The notes below the pieces were generated by a model that saw only the letters and a list, made by a program, of their open reading frames with translations, did no database searches and had not been told where the DNA came from. Source: Proteiniphilum saccharofermentans (lineage in GTDB: Bacteria > Bacteroidota > Bacteroidia > Bacteroidales > Dysgonomonadaceae). From it: a DNA stretch of 64,000 bases. Below, one piece after another: positions 25,755 through 34,949 of the stretch; the stretch's first letter is position 1, and each line of letters begins with the position of its first letter. Position numbers and translations under genes: made by a program. The stretch spans positions 2,046,001 to 2,110,000 of the forward strand of contig NZ_LT605205.1 in assembly GCF_900095135.1 (NCBI RefSeq), written 5' to 3'.

Positions 25755-27311
25755 TTATTTTTTTGTCGATGTTTTTCTTTTTTTTGCCGGTTTTTCGGTT
25801 GACTCCATCCCCTCTTCCGTGTCAGGTGTGTCGTTAGAAACAGGTTGCTCTGTGTCGGCCGCCTCTTCTGTTACGCTATTGTCGGAAACGATTTCTTCTA
25901 CAATATCTTCATCATGACCGTGCTCTTCTGTATGTTCACCGTGTTGATGCATATGTCCGCTCATTAATTCGCTGAAATCTTTCGATGAGATCTCTTTTTC
26001 AATTACGGTCACATTTTCTTTTAGCCAGTCGATAAGTTTGTTTTCGGTAGCCCTGTCGAACAGGTTACGGACTGTTTCTTCTTTTTCGAGCAGGCTCTTG
26101 GTATAATTTTGCAGCACATCTGCCGGCAGGTTGGTCATTCCATATTGGGCAAACTGTGCTCTTGCCACTTCTGTTGCAAGCGCTTCAATATCTGTGAAGT
26201 CGACTTTGATCTCATTTTCTTCCACGATTTTCTGTCTTGCCACATGGAATTTCAGGTCTTCCAGAATTTTTGGAAAATCTTCTTCTATCTCTTCGGCTGT
26301 ACGTTTTTCATCCGCTTCGAGTAGCCAACGTTTCAACAGTTCGTCGGGGAATGTTACTTCTTCCATCATCTTTACAATGAGATCCCGTGCTTCATGAATG
26401 AACAGATGATCGACGTCCGGTTTAAATTGTTTCACCAGTTCTTCTCCCACCTTTGTTCTGAACTCTTCTTCCGTAGTGGCTACTCCTTCACCCAATACTT
26501 TGTCGAAAAGTTCCTGGTTCATTTCTGCTTCTTTATAGCGGGTCACCTCTTTAATGTCGAACCGGAAATCAGAATTTATCTCCGCTACGTTTTCTTTAGT
26601 GGTTTGCAGCAGCGATGCTATTTCGGCTTCGTTATTGTCGTAGGCTTTTCTGGGATTGAGTACCACGCTGTCACCTACTTTGGCTCCGATAAAGCTGTTT
26701 TTAGTCTCTTCATCCTTAATATAGGACGGCATCAGGATAGCGTTTTCTATTACCTGGCCGTTCTCTTTTTCCTTGTCACCATCCATTTCGACAAGGGTGC
26801 CTTTGATCAGATCGGTATCTTTTGCTTCCTCTTCCACAGATGCATAAGTGCCGTAATTCTGTTTGTAGGCATCCATCTGCCGTTCGAACAGTTCCGGTTC
26901 CAGTTGTATCTTGTAGGAGGTCAGTTCAACACTTTTGTCGAGCTTCAGGTCGAATTCGGGAGTAAGCGCCACATCGAACGAGAATTTGAGTATCTCATCT
27001 TTTTCCAGATCAATTTCTTCGTCCAGGTTATCAGCCGGCAGAGGTTCTCCCAGTACTTTAAGTTTATTGTCACGAATGAAATTCCCTATTTCGTCGGAAA
27101 CAATTTTATTGATTTCGTCGACCAATATAGCTTTTCCATATAATTTCCGGATCAGGCTTTTGGGTACTTTTCCCTGACGGAATCCGGGAATATTGGCCCT
27201 TTGACGGTATTGATTCAGTGATTTATCTACCTTTTCCTGATAATCTGCTTTTTCCAGTTCAATGACGATGGTTCCATTCACATCGTTCGTTTTGTTCAGT
27301 GTTGACTTCAT
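25755..27311 (-). CDS. tig: Trigger factor
   Basis: A ribosome-associated chaperone and peptidyl-prolyl isomerase of 518 residues. The N-terminal ribosome-binding domain carries the loop GFRQGKVPKSLIRK (about residues 43-56), matching the GFRxGKxP signature. The PPIase domain and the helical C-domain follow. It is longer than usual because of an acidic C-terminal tail with a His-rich patch (MSGHMHQHGEHTEEHGHDED, about 442-461) and a lysine-rich end (KPAKKRKTSTKK). The tail could bind metal or be a flexible acidic region; its role is unknown. Confidence 0.95.
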   Translation of the reverse strand: MKSTLNKTNDVNGTIVIELEKADYQEKVDKSLNQYRQRANIPGFRQGKVPKSLIRKLYGKAILVDEINKIVSDEIGNFIRDNKLKVLGEPLPADNLDEEIDLEKDEILKFSFDVALTPEFDLKLDKSVELTSYKIQLEPELFERQMDAYKQNYGTYASVEEEAKDTDLIKGTLVEMDGDKEKENGQVIENAILMPSYIKDEETKNSFIGAKVGDSVVLNPRKAYDNNEAEIASLLQTTKENVAEINSDFRFDIKEVTRYKEAEMNQELFDKVLGEGVATTEEEFRTKVGEELVKQFKPDVDHLFIHEARDLIVKMMEEVTFPDELLKRWLLEADEKRTAEEIEEDFPKILEDLKFHVARQKIVEENEIKVDFTDIEALATEVARAQFAQYGMTNLPADVLQNYTKSLLEKEETVRNLFDRATENKLIDWLKENVTVIEKEISSKDFSELMSGHMHQHGEHTEEHGHDEDIVEEIVSDNSVTEEAADTEQPVSNDTPDTEEGMESTEKPAKKRKTSTKK

Positions 27312-27390
27312 TATAATATATGAAAATGATTGTTTTTTGTTGAAAGTGCGTAAAATTCAACCGTTTGAAACATTTTTAAAAATAAGATTG

Positions 27391-27420
27391 CAAAATTAGT
27401 GTTATTCTTTTAATCTGCAA
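27391..27420 (-). promoter_or_regulatory. tig promoter
   Basis: TTG (27420-27418), a 19-nt spacer and TAATTTTG (27398-27391) match the Bacteroidota promoter consensus. The predicted leader to the tig ATG is about 75 nt. It likely also drives clpP and clpX. Confidence 0.65.
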
Positions 27421-27468
27421 AAAATATTTTATTGAACCCGCTGCAATTCTGTTACCGGATTATTGTAC

Positions 27469-27476
27469 TACCTTTG
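27469..27476 (+). promoter_or_regulatory. -7 box upstream of the CPBP protease gene
   Basis: TACCTTTG fits TAnnTTTG; no good TTG is found at 19-20 nt. Transcription would start near 27482, so the ATG at 27485 would be nearly leaderless and 27497 may be the true start of the next gene. Confidence 0.4.
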
Positions 27477-27484
27477 CACTTTAA

Positions 27485-28375
27485 ATGACAGCAGCAATGA
27501 AACCTTTTTTTTCGTCCTTCACACCCGGCTATAAGATAGCCTGGCTTTTTTTGTTTCTGCTGATTGGTGTAATCACAGCCGGTATCCTGACAAATCTTAT
27601 TCTGATGATACCGGGAGTGGACGGCGGAGACGGAGTGACTGCAATTTATGTGGGCTCGGTAATGCAATCGGTGTTGGGCACTGCTTTGCCGGCATATTTT
27701 ATTGCTGTTTTGACTCACACTGCCCCGGTACGCTACCTGAAGATGACCGCCAACGGCCGGATGGGAGAAAAAATGATATTCGCCGTCCTGGCTTTTATTT
27801 TCTCTTACTGTTTAGCTTCGTTTCTGTCACAATGGAACAAAGGGATGGAACTCCCCGCATCTATGCATGAAGTGGAGCAGGTATTACGCTCCATGGAAGA
27901 TGCTGCACTCGAGACCACCGGTTTGTTGCTATCGGGTAAGACCATCGGAAGTCTTATCCTGAACCTGATTATTGTAGCAGGGTTTGCAGCAGTGTCGGAA
28001 GAGATGTTTTTCCGTGGAGCCTTACAACAATTTATTCAGGAGAAGTTTCCGAACGGACATGTGGCTGTCTGGATCACGGCACTGGTATTCAGTCTGGTTC
28101 ATTTCCAGTTTTATGGATTTTTGCCCAGACTCCTGTTGGGTGCCCTGTTGGGATATCTGTTCCTTTACACGCGGAATCTATGGGTACCCATCCTGTTCCA
28201 CTTTATAAATAATGCTTTCATAGTCGTGTTACATTATTTCTGGGGTGACAGTAAATGGATTCAGCAGTTAGACGAGATGCCGGTCGACAGGTGGTTTGCC
28301 TTTGTCGCTGTTGGGAGCGCCTTATGTACCGTGCTGCTGTTTCGGGGATATAGAAAGAAGTGGTTAGGTGCTTAA
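27485..28375 (+). CDS. CPBP-family intramembrane glutamic protease
   Basis: A 296-residue membrane protein with about seven hydrophobic helices and the three CPBP/Abi motifs in the second half: EEMFFRG (motif 1, about 177-183), FSLVHFQ (motif 2) and HFINNA (motif 3). The family includes Rce1 and bacterial proteases linked to peptide maturation or immunity. Substrate unknown. It is divergent from tig. The start may be 27485 or, by promoter position, 27497 (MKPFFSSF). Confidence 0.88.
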   Translation: MTAAMKPFFSSFTPGYKIAWLFLFLLIGVITAGILTNLILMIPGVDGGDGVTAIYVGSVMQSVLGTALPAYFIAVLTHTAPVRYLKMTANGRMGEKMIFAVLAFIFSYCLASFLSQWNKGMELPASMHEVEQVLRSMEDAALETTGLLLSGKTIGSLILNLIIVAGFAAVSEEMFFRGALQQFIQEKFPNGHVAVWITALVFSLVHFQFYGFLPRLLLGALLGYLFLYTRNLWVPILFHFINNAFIVVLHYFWGDSKWIQQLDEMPVDRWFAFVAVGSALCTVLLFRGYRKKWLGA

Positions 28376-28441
28376 GTGGATGAAGTGGCTGAGTGGTTGG
28401 GAAGTTAGGATTGAAACATTAAAAGTGAAAAATTAGAAATA

Positions 28442-29017
28442 ATGATACAAATTCAAAATACGCTTTTGTCAGACGATATATTCGAAGAACGATTTATCTG
28501 TGACCTCTGCAAATGCAAGGGAGAATGTTGTGTAGAGGGGGAGTCGGGAGCACCTATTACAAAAGAGGAGTTCCAGGAGATAGAAGGAATTCTGTCTGAA
28601 ATCTGGAATGATCTTTCCCCGAAGGCACAGGAGGTGATTAATAAGCAGGGTATCGCCTATACCGATTATGATGGGGAACTGGTTACCTCACTTGTAAATG
28701 GAAAAGAGTGTGTATTCACCTACTTCGATGCAGATGGAATTTGCAAATGTGCCATTGACAATGCTTACCGTGAAGGCCGGATATCTGTCCGTAAACCGGT
28801 CTCGTGCCATCTTTACCCAATAAGGTTGACAGAATACAGCGATTTCACTGCAGTCAATTATCACCGTTGGTCAATATGTGAGCCGGCCGTAAGACTTGGG
28901 AGGAAAGAAGGAATACCCCTTTACCGCTTCCTGAGAGAACCGTTGACCAGAAAATTTGGGGAAGAGTGGTATAATGAAGTGTGTGAAGCCGCCAAATTGC
29001 TGAAAGGAGAGGAGTAA
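28442..29017 (+). CDS. DUF3109 family cysteine-rich protein
   Basis: A 191-residue protein conserved in Bacteroidota. The N-terminal cluster CDLCKCKGECC (about residues 20-30) and a second set of cysteines (ECVFTYFDADGICKCAI, SCHLYP and SICEP) resemble the metal-binding pattern of the YkgJ-type zinc/iron proteins. Biochemical role unknown. It lies between the CPBP protease and TetR genes on the same strand but with its own short spacers. Confidence 0.85.
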   Translation: MIQIQNTLLSDDIFEERFICDLCKCKGECCVEGESGAPITKEEFQEIEGILSEIWNDLSPKAQEVINKQGIAYTDYDGELVTSLVNGKECVFTYFDADGICKCAIDNAYREGRISVRKPVSCHLYPIRLTEYSDFTAVNYHRWSICEPAVRLGRKEGIPLYRFLREPLTRKFGEEWYNEVCEAAKLLKGEE

Positions 29018-29060
29018 TTTCTTGATTTTTTATCCTATTTGCTTTCTCAATTTAGAATCT

Positions 29061-29077
29061 TGTGCTATTTTTGCACA
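29061..29077. promoter_or_regulatory. Probable TetR operator over a -7 box
   Basis: TGTGCTATTTTTGCACA is an inverted repeat (TGTGC/GCACA) that contains TATTTTTG, a Bacteroidota -7 box at 29066-29073. TGTGC recurs at 29091. A repressor bound here would block the promoter of the TetR gene starting at 29104, suggesting autoregulation. Confidence 0.45.
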
Positions 29078-29103
29078 TACATAAGTAAAATGTGCATAAT
29101 AGT

Positions 29104-29703
29104 ATGGTTTCTGCAATTTCCAAAACAAAGAAAGATTTAATCGATGTAGCGCAGCAGCTTTTCGCCAAAAAAGGTGTTGAGAACACAACGATGAATGATA
29201 TTGCCGAAGCATCGCAACGTGGCCGCCGCACTCTCTATACCTATTTCAATAGCAAATACGATATTTATAAGGCAGTTATTGAGTCGGAACTCAATGTGCT
29301 GTACCACAGGCTTGAGGAAGTAATCAAACGTGATATTCCGGCTGATGAGAAACTCATCCTGCTGGCTTTTACACGCTTGAGTGCCGTCAAGGAGGTGGTT
29401 ACACGCAATGGTACGCTACGTGCCAATTTCTTTAGGGATATCTGGCAGGTGGAAAACGTCCGCAAGGAGTTCGACAGGAAAGAGATCAGCTACCTTGAAG
29501 GAATTATCCAGGATGGTTGTAATAAAGGTATCTTCGTGTTGAAGAATGTGAAACAGACTGCGGTAATATTGCATTATGCTTTTAAAGGATTGGAAGTACC
29601 TTCCATCCGGGGGACATTAGGACTTGACTATAACAAAAAAGAAGACAGGGAGATTATCTCTGATATTCTTTTTAAGGGATTGTATAGGAGAAGTGAAAAG
29701 TGA
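29104..29703 (+). CDS. TetR/AcrR-family transcriptional regulator
   Basis: A 199-residue regulator. The N-terminal DNA-binding domain is typical (TKKDLIDVAQQLFAKKGVEN, TTMNDIAEASQRGRRTLYTY, FNSKYDIYKAVIE; residues 6-62), followed by a helical ligand and dimer domain. I use ATG 29104; an in-frame GTG at 29092 is possible. It precedes fabG by 114 bp, so it may control lipid synthesis genes, but that link is inferred from position only. Confidence 0.9.
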   Translation: MVSAISKTKKDLIDVAQQLFAKKGVENTTMNDIAEASQRGRRTLYTYFNSKYDIYKAVIESELNVLYHRLEEVIKRDIPADEKLILLAFTRLSAVKEVVTRNGTLRANFFRDIWQVENVRKEFDRKEISYLEGIIQDGCNKGIFVLKNVKQTAVILHYAFKGLEVPSIRGTLGLDYNKKEDREIISDILFKGLYRRSEK

Positions 29704-29817
29704 AAAACTAAAAGTGAAAAATTGGGAAATAAGAAGTTAGAAGTGGGAAGTGAAGAAGGGAAGGTGAAAAGAAGGATAATCAATTCATAATTCATAACTT
29801 ATAATTTATAATTAAAA

Positions 29818-30564
29818 ATGAAGTTATTAGAAGGAAAAACAGCGTTAGTTACCGGAGCTGCCCGTGGTATTGGGAAAGCAATTGCATTGAAGTTTGCTTT
29901 GGAAGGAGCGAATATCGCATTTACGGATTTAACTATAGACGAGGTCGGTGCAGCTACCGAGCACGAAATCGCTTCTTTGGGAGTGAAGTGTAAAGGCTAT
30001 GCCTCCAATGCTGCTAATTTTGAAGAAACACACAAGGTGGTGGATCAGGTGATGCAGGATTTTGGCCGTATAGATATCCTGATCAACAATGCCGGTATCA
30101 CTAAAGACGGGTTGATGATGCGGATGAGCGAGCAGCAATGGGATGCGGTGATCAATGTCAACCTGAAATCGGCATTCAACTTCATTCATGCGGTGACACC
30201 TGTGATGATGCGTCAGAAATCAGGCAGCATCGTGAACATGAGTTCCGTGGTGGGAGTATCCGGGAACGCCGGTCAGGCCAACTATTCCGCTTCCAAAGCA
30301 GGTATGATCGGTCTGGCGAAATCCATGGCGAAAGAGTTAGGTTCACGCGGTATCCGTGTCAATGCCATTGCTCCTGGTTTCATCATTACCGAAATGACCG
30401 GACAGTTGTCGGAAGAAGTGCGTAACGAATGGGCAAAGCAGATTCCATTACGACGCGGAGGTACACCGGAAGATGTTGCGAATACAGCTCTTTTCCTTGC
30501 CTGCGACCTCTCTTCGTATGTAAGTGGACAAGTAATCAATGTCTGCGGTGGTATGAATACCTGA
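29818..30564 (+). CDS. fabG: 3-oxoacyl-[acyl-carrier-protein] reductase
   Basis: A 248-residue short-chain dehydrogenase using NADPH to reduce 3-oxoacyl-ACP in fatty-acid elongation. TGAARGIGKA (residues 11-20) is the cofactor motif, NNAG is at about 89, the catalytic Ser is in NMSSVVG (about 140), and YSASKAG (about 155) gives Tyr and Lys. The C-terminal CGGMNT end and the GFIITEMT loop are typical of FabG. The 110 bp upstream are a purine-rich low-complexity stretch. Confidence 0.95.
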   Translation: MKLLEGKTALVTGAARGIGKAIALKFALEGANIAFTDLTIDEVGAATEHEIASLGVKCKGYASNAANFEETHKVVDQVMQDFGRIDILINNAGITKDGLMMRMSEQQWDAVINVNLKSAFNFIHAVTPVMMRQKSGSIVNMSSVVGVSGNAGQANYSASKAGMIGLAKSMAKELGSRGIRVNAIAPGFIITEMTGQLSEEVRNEWAKQIPLRRGGTPEDVANTALFLACDLSSYVSGQVINVCGGMNT

Positions 30565-30568
30565 TTAG

Positions 30569-31252
30569 ATGACAGTTCTTTACGAAGATAACCACATCAT
30601 TATTGTCAACAAGGTGCCGGGTGAGATCGTGCAGGGCGACAAAACGGGCGACCAGCCGTTGTCCGAGATGGTGAAGGAGTATCTGAAAGAGAAATACAAT
30701 AAGCCCGGCAACGTTTTTTGTGGTGTGACGCACCGGCTCGACCGTCCTACGAGTGGAGTGGTGGTGTTTGTAAAGACCAGTAAAGCGTTGTCTCGGCTTA
30801 ACGATATGTTTCGTAATGGCGAGATAGACAAGACCTATTGGGCCATTGTGAAAAATCGTCCCCCGAAAGAGGAAGATCAGTTGATACACTATCTGATTAA
30901 AAATGAAAAGACTAACAAATCCAATGCATATGCCAATGAAAAACCACATACAAAAAAAGCGATACTGCATTACCGGCTGATCGCCGTTTCACAGAATTAT
31001 TATTTGCTGGAGATAGATCTGGAGACCGGAAGACACCATCAGATCCGGGTTCAATTAGCCAAAATAGGATGCCCAATCAAGGGAGATCTCAAATATGGCG
31101 CAGCCCGTTCTAATCCGGACGGGAGCATCAGTCTCCATGCACGTACTATCTCGTTTATCCATCCTGTCTCCAAAGAAAAGATACTGGTCACCGCACCTGT
31201 ACCGAACGATAATTTATGGAAATCATTTGAAGTGAAAGATGCAATTTTATAA
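30569..31252 (+). CDS. RluA-family RNA pseudouridine synthase
   Basis: A 227-residue enzyme isomerising uridine to pseudouridine in rRNA or tRNA. HRLDRPTSGVVVF (about 52-64) is the catalytic motif with the essential Asp, and GRHHQIRVQLA (about 157) is the second family motif. No S4 domain is present, as in short RluA/TruC/YqcB-type members, so the target site cannot be named. It starts 4 bp after fabG and is probably co-transcribed. Confidence 0.93.
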   Translation: MTVLYEDNHIIIVNKVPGEIVQGDKTGDQPLSEMVKEYLKEKYNKPGNVFCGVTHRLDRPTSGVVVFVKTSKALSRLNDMFRNGEIDKTYWAIVKNRPPKEEDQLIHYLIKNEKTNKSNAYANEKPHTKKAILHYRLIAVSQNYYLLEIDLETGRHHQIRVQLAKIGCPIKGDLKYGAARSNPDGSISLHARTISFIHPVSKEKILVTAPVPNDNLWKSFEVKDAIL

Positions 31253-31419
31253 TTTTTTTGCTTAATAAGCCGCAGGAATTCGATATTATCCATAAAGCAG
31301 TGAATGAATTTTAAGATAAAAATCTTACATTTGCATATCGGTGTATGAACTGACATTATTAAGGGAAAAAAGTATAAATCTACAAATCAATAAATCATTA
31401 AATTATCAAATCAATTTAA

Positions 31420-32322
31420 ATGAAACCAACTTTATTTGTATTGGCAGCGGGAATGGGTAGCCGCTATGGAGGACTGAAACAGTTAGACGGATTGGGCCCG
31501 GGTGGTGAGACCATTATGGATTATTCTATTTATGATGCGGTGAATGCCGGCTTTGGAAAGCTGGTCTTCGTGATCCGTCAGTCGTTTGAAAATGATTTCC
31601 GGGAGAAGATCGTCAGTAAATATGAGAAAAAAATACCGGTGGAACTGGTATTCCAGGAACTGGATAAATTGCCGGAAGGTTTTACGCCTCATCCTGACCG
31701 TGTCAAACCCTGGGGTACCAACCATGCCGTGATGATGGGTAAAGAGGTCATTAATGAGCCTTTTGCGGTGATTAACGCCGATGATTTCTACGGGCGTGAG
31801 AGCTATAAGGTATTGGCTGATTATCTTTCTACGCTGGAAGGAAATGAAAACAAATATTGTATGGTGGGCTACCGTGTCGGGAACACTCTTTCTGAAAGTG
31901 GAACCGTAGCGCGTGGGGTTTGTGAAACTGACGAAGAACGCAATCTTACCGGAGTAGTGGAACGTACCCAGGTAATGCGTGTGGATGGGAAAGTGAGCTA
32001 TAAGGACGAAAACGACCAATGGGTTGCCATCGATGATAACACTCCTGTATCCATGAATATGTGGGGATTTACGCCCGACTATTTCAAATATTCCGATGAT
32101 TATTTTGTGCAATTCCTTAAAGAAAATGCCGAAAATCTAAAAGCAGAATATTTTATACCGTTATTGGTCAATCACCTGATCGTTAATGGTAATGCTTCTG
32201 TGAAAGTGCTCGATACGCCTTCCTCATGGTTCGGTGTAACTTATGCCGAAGACCGTCCTGGAGTTGTGGCAAAGTTAAAAAGTCTTGTCGATGAGGGAAT
32301 ATATCCCTCTCCATTGTGGTAA
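31420..32322 (+). CDS. Sugar nucleotidyltransferase-family protein
   Basis: A 300-residue protein with the nucleotidyltransferase signature at the N-terminus (LAAGMGSRYGGLKQLDGLG, residues 8-26) and a second acidic site, VINADDFYGRESYK at about 118-131, for metal and substrate. It probably joins a sugar 1-phosphate to an NTP; the exact sugar is not clear, and Bacteroidota relatives are named only by fold. A -7-like TACATTTG lies at 31326-31333. It is the only gene of its transcription unit unless the next gene, 36 bp away, is included. Confidence 0.87.
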   Translation: MKPTLFVLAAGMGSRYGGLKQLDGLGPGGETIMDYSIYDAVNAGFGKLVFVIRQSFENDFREKIVSKYEKKIPVELVFQELDKLPEGFTPHPDRVKPWGTNHAVMMGKEVINEPFAVINADDFYGRESYKVLADYLSTLEGNENKYCMVGYRVGNTLSESGTVARGVCETDEERNLTGVVERTQVMRVDGKVSYKDENDQWVAIDDNTPVSMNMWGFTPDYFKYSDDYFVQFLKENAENLKAEYFIPLLVNHLIVNGNASVKVLDTPSSWFGVTYAEDRPGVVAKLKSLVDEGIYPSPLW

Positions 32323-32358
32323 AATCATCACGGTTATATTTTACAGAACTGGCCTGCT

Positions 32359-33672
32359 ATGTGGATTGACATCATTATCATTCTTATACTGATTCTTTTT
32401 AACGGTTTTTTCGCCTTGTCGGAGATCGCTATTGTATCTACCAAGAAGAATAAACTGGAGGCAGAACGGAAGAAAGGTAAGTTAGGTGCAAAACGAGCAT
32501 TGAAATTACGTTCCGACCCCGGTAATTTCCTATCGTCTGTACAGGTAGGAATTACCCTGATCGGTATCATCAACGGTGCTTACGGAGGGCAGGCTTTCAC
32601 TGTTTATCTGGTTCCTTTCTTCCAGCAGTTTCCGACTATTGCTCCTTTTGCTGAAGTCGTCTCCATGGTAATTGTAGTATTTCTTATCACTTATGTTTCC
32701 ATAGTGATAGGTGAATTAGTTCCCAAAACCATCGCGTTGAATAATCCCGAAAAAATGGCGATTGCAGTGGCACCTACAATCCATGTGGTGAGTATCATCT
32801 TCTATCCGTTTGTAAAACTGTTGTCGGTATCGACCAGCTTTGTCAACCGGTTGATAGGGCTGAAACCCAAAGTGGAAGTAGTCTCGGAAATGGAGTTGAG
32901 AGCCATGTTGAAGACCGCTTCCCATGAGGGAGTTATCGATGCTGAAGAAAATATAATCCACGAGCAGGTTTTTTATTTTTCCGATAAACGTGCCATCCAC
33001 CTTATGACGCATCGTACTGATGTGGAATGGGTAGATATAAGCAAGAACAGGGAGGAGATCATAGAGGACCTGTTGCAAACAAAACACAGTAAGATACTTG
33101 CCTGCAGAAAAGAGATCGATGATTTTGTAGGTACCATCTCAATGAGAGATTTCCTGTTACGGCTCAATAAGCGGGATCTCTTTTCAATAGAGGATCTGAT
33201 CATGGAGCCTATTATTGTCCCGAATAATCAGCTGGCACAAAAAGTACTAGAGAATTTCAAAAATAACCACAAGTTTGTGGCTGTAGTGGTGGACGAATAT
33301 GGAAGCCTTGATGGAATTATCACGATTCATGATATCTTTGAAAACTTGGTGGGCGCTATTCCTGAAGAGACCGAAGATGAACTCTCGGATCCACTTATAT
33401 TTATACGTGATGACCAGTCCGCCCTGGTAAGTGGAGAGGCTCCTATAGAGATATTGTCGCAGATGGACGAAGACTTTATTGTAAATTTTGACAAGATTGA
33501 TTATTCTACTGTAGCCGGCTTTGTGTTTGAATGCATCAATAAAATCCCGGCGGTAGGAGATCAGTTCGATTATGACAATCTTCATTTCGAGATTGTGGAT
33601 GTGGACGGAAATAAAATAGATAAAGTTTTAGTAACAAAAAAATTAAAAGAAGTTGATGAAGTATTTATGTAA
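32359..33672 (+). CDS. CNNM/CorC hemolysin-family membrane protein
   Basis: A 437-residue protein: an N-terminal CNNM (DUF21) domain with about four helices (residues 1-190, with the GELVPKTIALNNPE motif at 119-132), two CBS domains (about 215-335; HRTDVEWV and VVVDEYGSLDGIITIHD) and a C-terminal CorC/HlyC domain (350-437). Proteins of this architecture are linked to Mg2+ or Co2+ export at the inner membrane. 'Hemolysin' is a historic label and is not implied here. Confidence 0.92.
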   Translation: MWIDIIIILILILFNGFFALSEIAIVSTKKNKLEAERKKGKLGAKRALKLRSDPGNFLSSVQVGITLIGIINGAYGGQAFTVYLVPFFQQFPTIAPFAEVVSMVIVVFLITYVSIVIGELVPKTIALNNPEKMAIAVAPTIHVVSIIFYPFVKLLSVSTSFVNRLIGLKPKVEVVSEMELRAMLKTASHEGVIDAEENIIHEQVFYFSDKRAIHLMTHRTDVEWVDISKNREEIIEDLLQTKHSKILACRKEIDDFVGTISMRDFLLRLNKRDLFSIEDLIMEPIIVPNNQLAQKVLENFKNNHKFVAVVVDEYGSLDGIITIHDIFENLVGAIPEETEDELSDPLIFIRDDQSALVSGEAPIEILSQMDEDFIVNFDKIDYSTVAGFVFECINKIPAVGDQFDYDNLHFEIVDVDGNKIDKVLVTKKLKEVDEVFM

Positions 33673-33802
33673 TAATTAAAAAGTTTTATGTTATATAACA
33701 CAAAATTTTTTCATGCTACGTCGAAAATAGGTGGTAATTTTACCGCAGATTTATATAGAATCAATCTTCATCGATATCTTAATTTTAAACCCAGAAAATT
33801 AC

Positions 33803-34888
33803 ATGAACAAATTGTATGGCAAATCCGGTTTGCTTGTCGATGCTTTTCAGAAAACGGTAGACGGCAGGCAAACCGGGTTGTACACTCTGACAAATGAGAA
33901 TGGATGCGAACTGGCAGTCACCAATTATGGTGCTAAAATAGTTTCGCTGATGGTACCCGATAGAGACGGAACATTGGTTGACGTTGTATTGGGCCATAAT
34001 ACGATAGATGAATACCTGACTTCGGAAGAGGCTTATTTCGGTGCTATTTGCGGCAGGACGGCTAACCGGATCGCCAAAGGCCGTTTTACTCTTGAAGGGA
34101 AAGAATACCAATTGGCAGTGAACAATGGCCCTAACTCACTCCATGGAGGAATTAAGGGGTTCAATGCTGTGGTATGGGAAGTGAAAAAAATGACTGACCA
34201 GAGTATCGAACTGTTTTATCTCTCGCCCGACGGGGAAGAAGGGTTTCCCGGTAATCTCGCCGTTACATTGACTTACACTTTGACGGACGATAATGCTCTG
34301 GATATTCATTATAAGGCCACTACCGACAAAACGACCATCCTGAATCTCACCAATCATTCTTATTTCAATCTTTCCGGACAAGGGGATCCATCCATCAGTG
34401 ATCATTGGTTAGTGATTAATGCAGAGAGTTATTTGCCTACCGATAATACGGCCATACCTTATGGTGAACCGGCACCGGTAAAGGGAACGCCGTTCGATTT
34501 TACCGTACCCCATACCATAGGAGAGCGGATCGATGACGATTTTGAACAACTACATTTTGGCAAAGGATACGATCATACTTTTATTTTGGATAAAAAGAGT
34601 ATGGATGAATACGTTTATGCGGGTTACTGTCTTTCTCCGAAAACAGGAGTCAAAATGGAGATCTATACTACCGAACCAGGTATGCAGGTCTATACCGGCA
34701 ATTGGATGACCGGTAATTTTGCCGGGAAGCATGGGAAGCGTTATCCTGCAAGATCGGCTGTTTGTTTCGAAACACAACATTTCCCCGATAGCATCAATAA
34801 GCCGGAATATCCGTCGGTGATCCTACGCCCGGATGAAACTTTTGCATCGAGGACAACCTACCGGTTTTTGAACGAGGATTCAAAATGA
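33803..34888 (+). CDS. galM: Aldose 1-epimerase (galactose mutarotase)
   Basis: A 361-residue enzyme interconverting alpha and beta anomers of aldoses such as galactose. The sequence shows AICGRTANRIAKGRFTLEG (substrate loop), NNGPNSLHGGIKGF with the conserved His (about 112), LTNHSYFNLSGQ with the catalytic His (about 186) and the final ETQHFPDSIN with the catalytic Glu. I start at ATG 33803 (MNKLYGKSG); the frame is open back to 33731, but that part is AT-rich leader. It opens the galM-permease-galK operon. Confidence 0.95.
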   Translation: MNKLYGKSGLLVDAFQKTVDGRQTGLYTLTNENGCELAVTNYGAKIVSLMVPDRDGTLVDVVLGHNTIDEYLTSEEAYFGAICGRTANRIAKGRFTLEGKEYQLAVNNGPNSLHGGIKGFNAVVWEVKKMTDQSIELFYLSPDGEEGFPGNLAVTLTYTLTDDNALDIHYKATTDKTTILNLTNHSYFNLSGQGDPSISDHWLVINAESYLPTDNTAIPYGEPAPVKGTPFDFTVPHTIGERIDDDFEQLHFGKGYDHTFILDKKSMDEYVYAGYCLSPKTGVKMEIYTTEPGMQVYTGNWMTGNFAGKHGKRYPARSAVCFETQHFPDSINKPEYPSVILRPDETFASRTTYRFLNEDSK

Positions 34889-34949
34889 TTTTGTATTAGA
34901 CCATTAACAGTTAATAGAATAATAATTAATAATTAATTAATCAAAAAGT

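Noticed and set aside
26394-27143. 249-codon plus-strand ORF opposite tig
   Set aside because: Low-complexity Phe/Ile-rich translation created by the reverse complement of acidic tig codons; no start signal or family.
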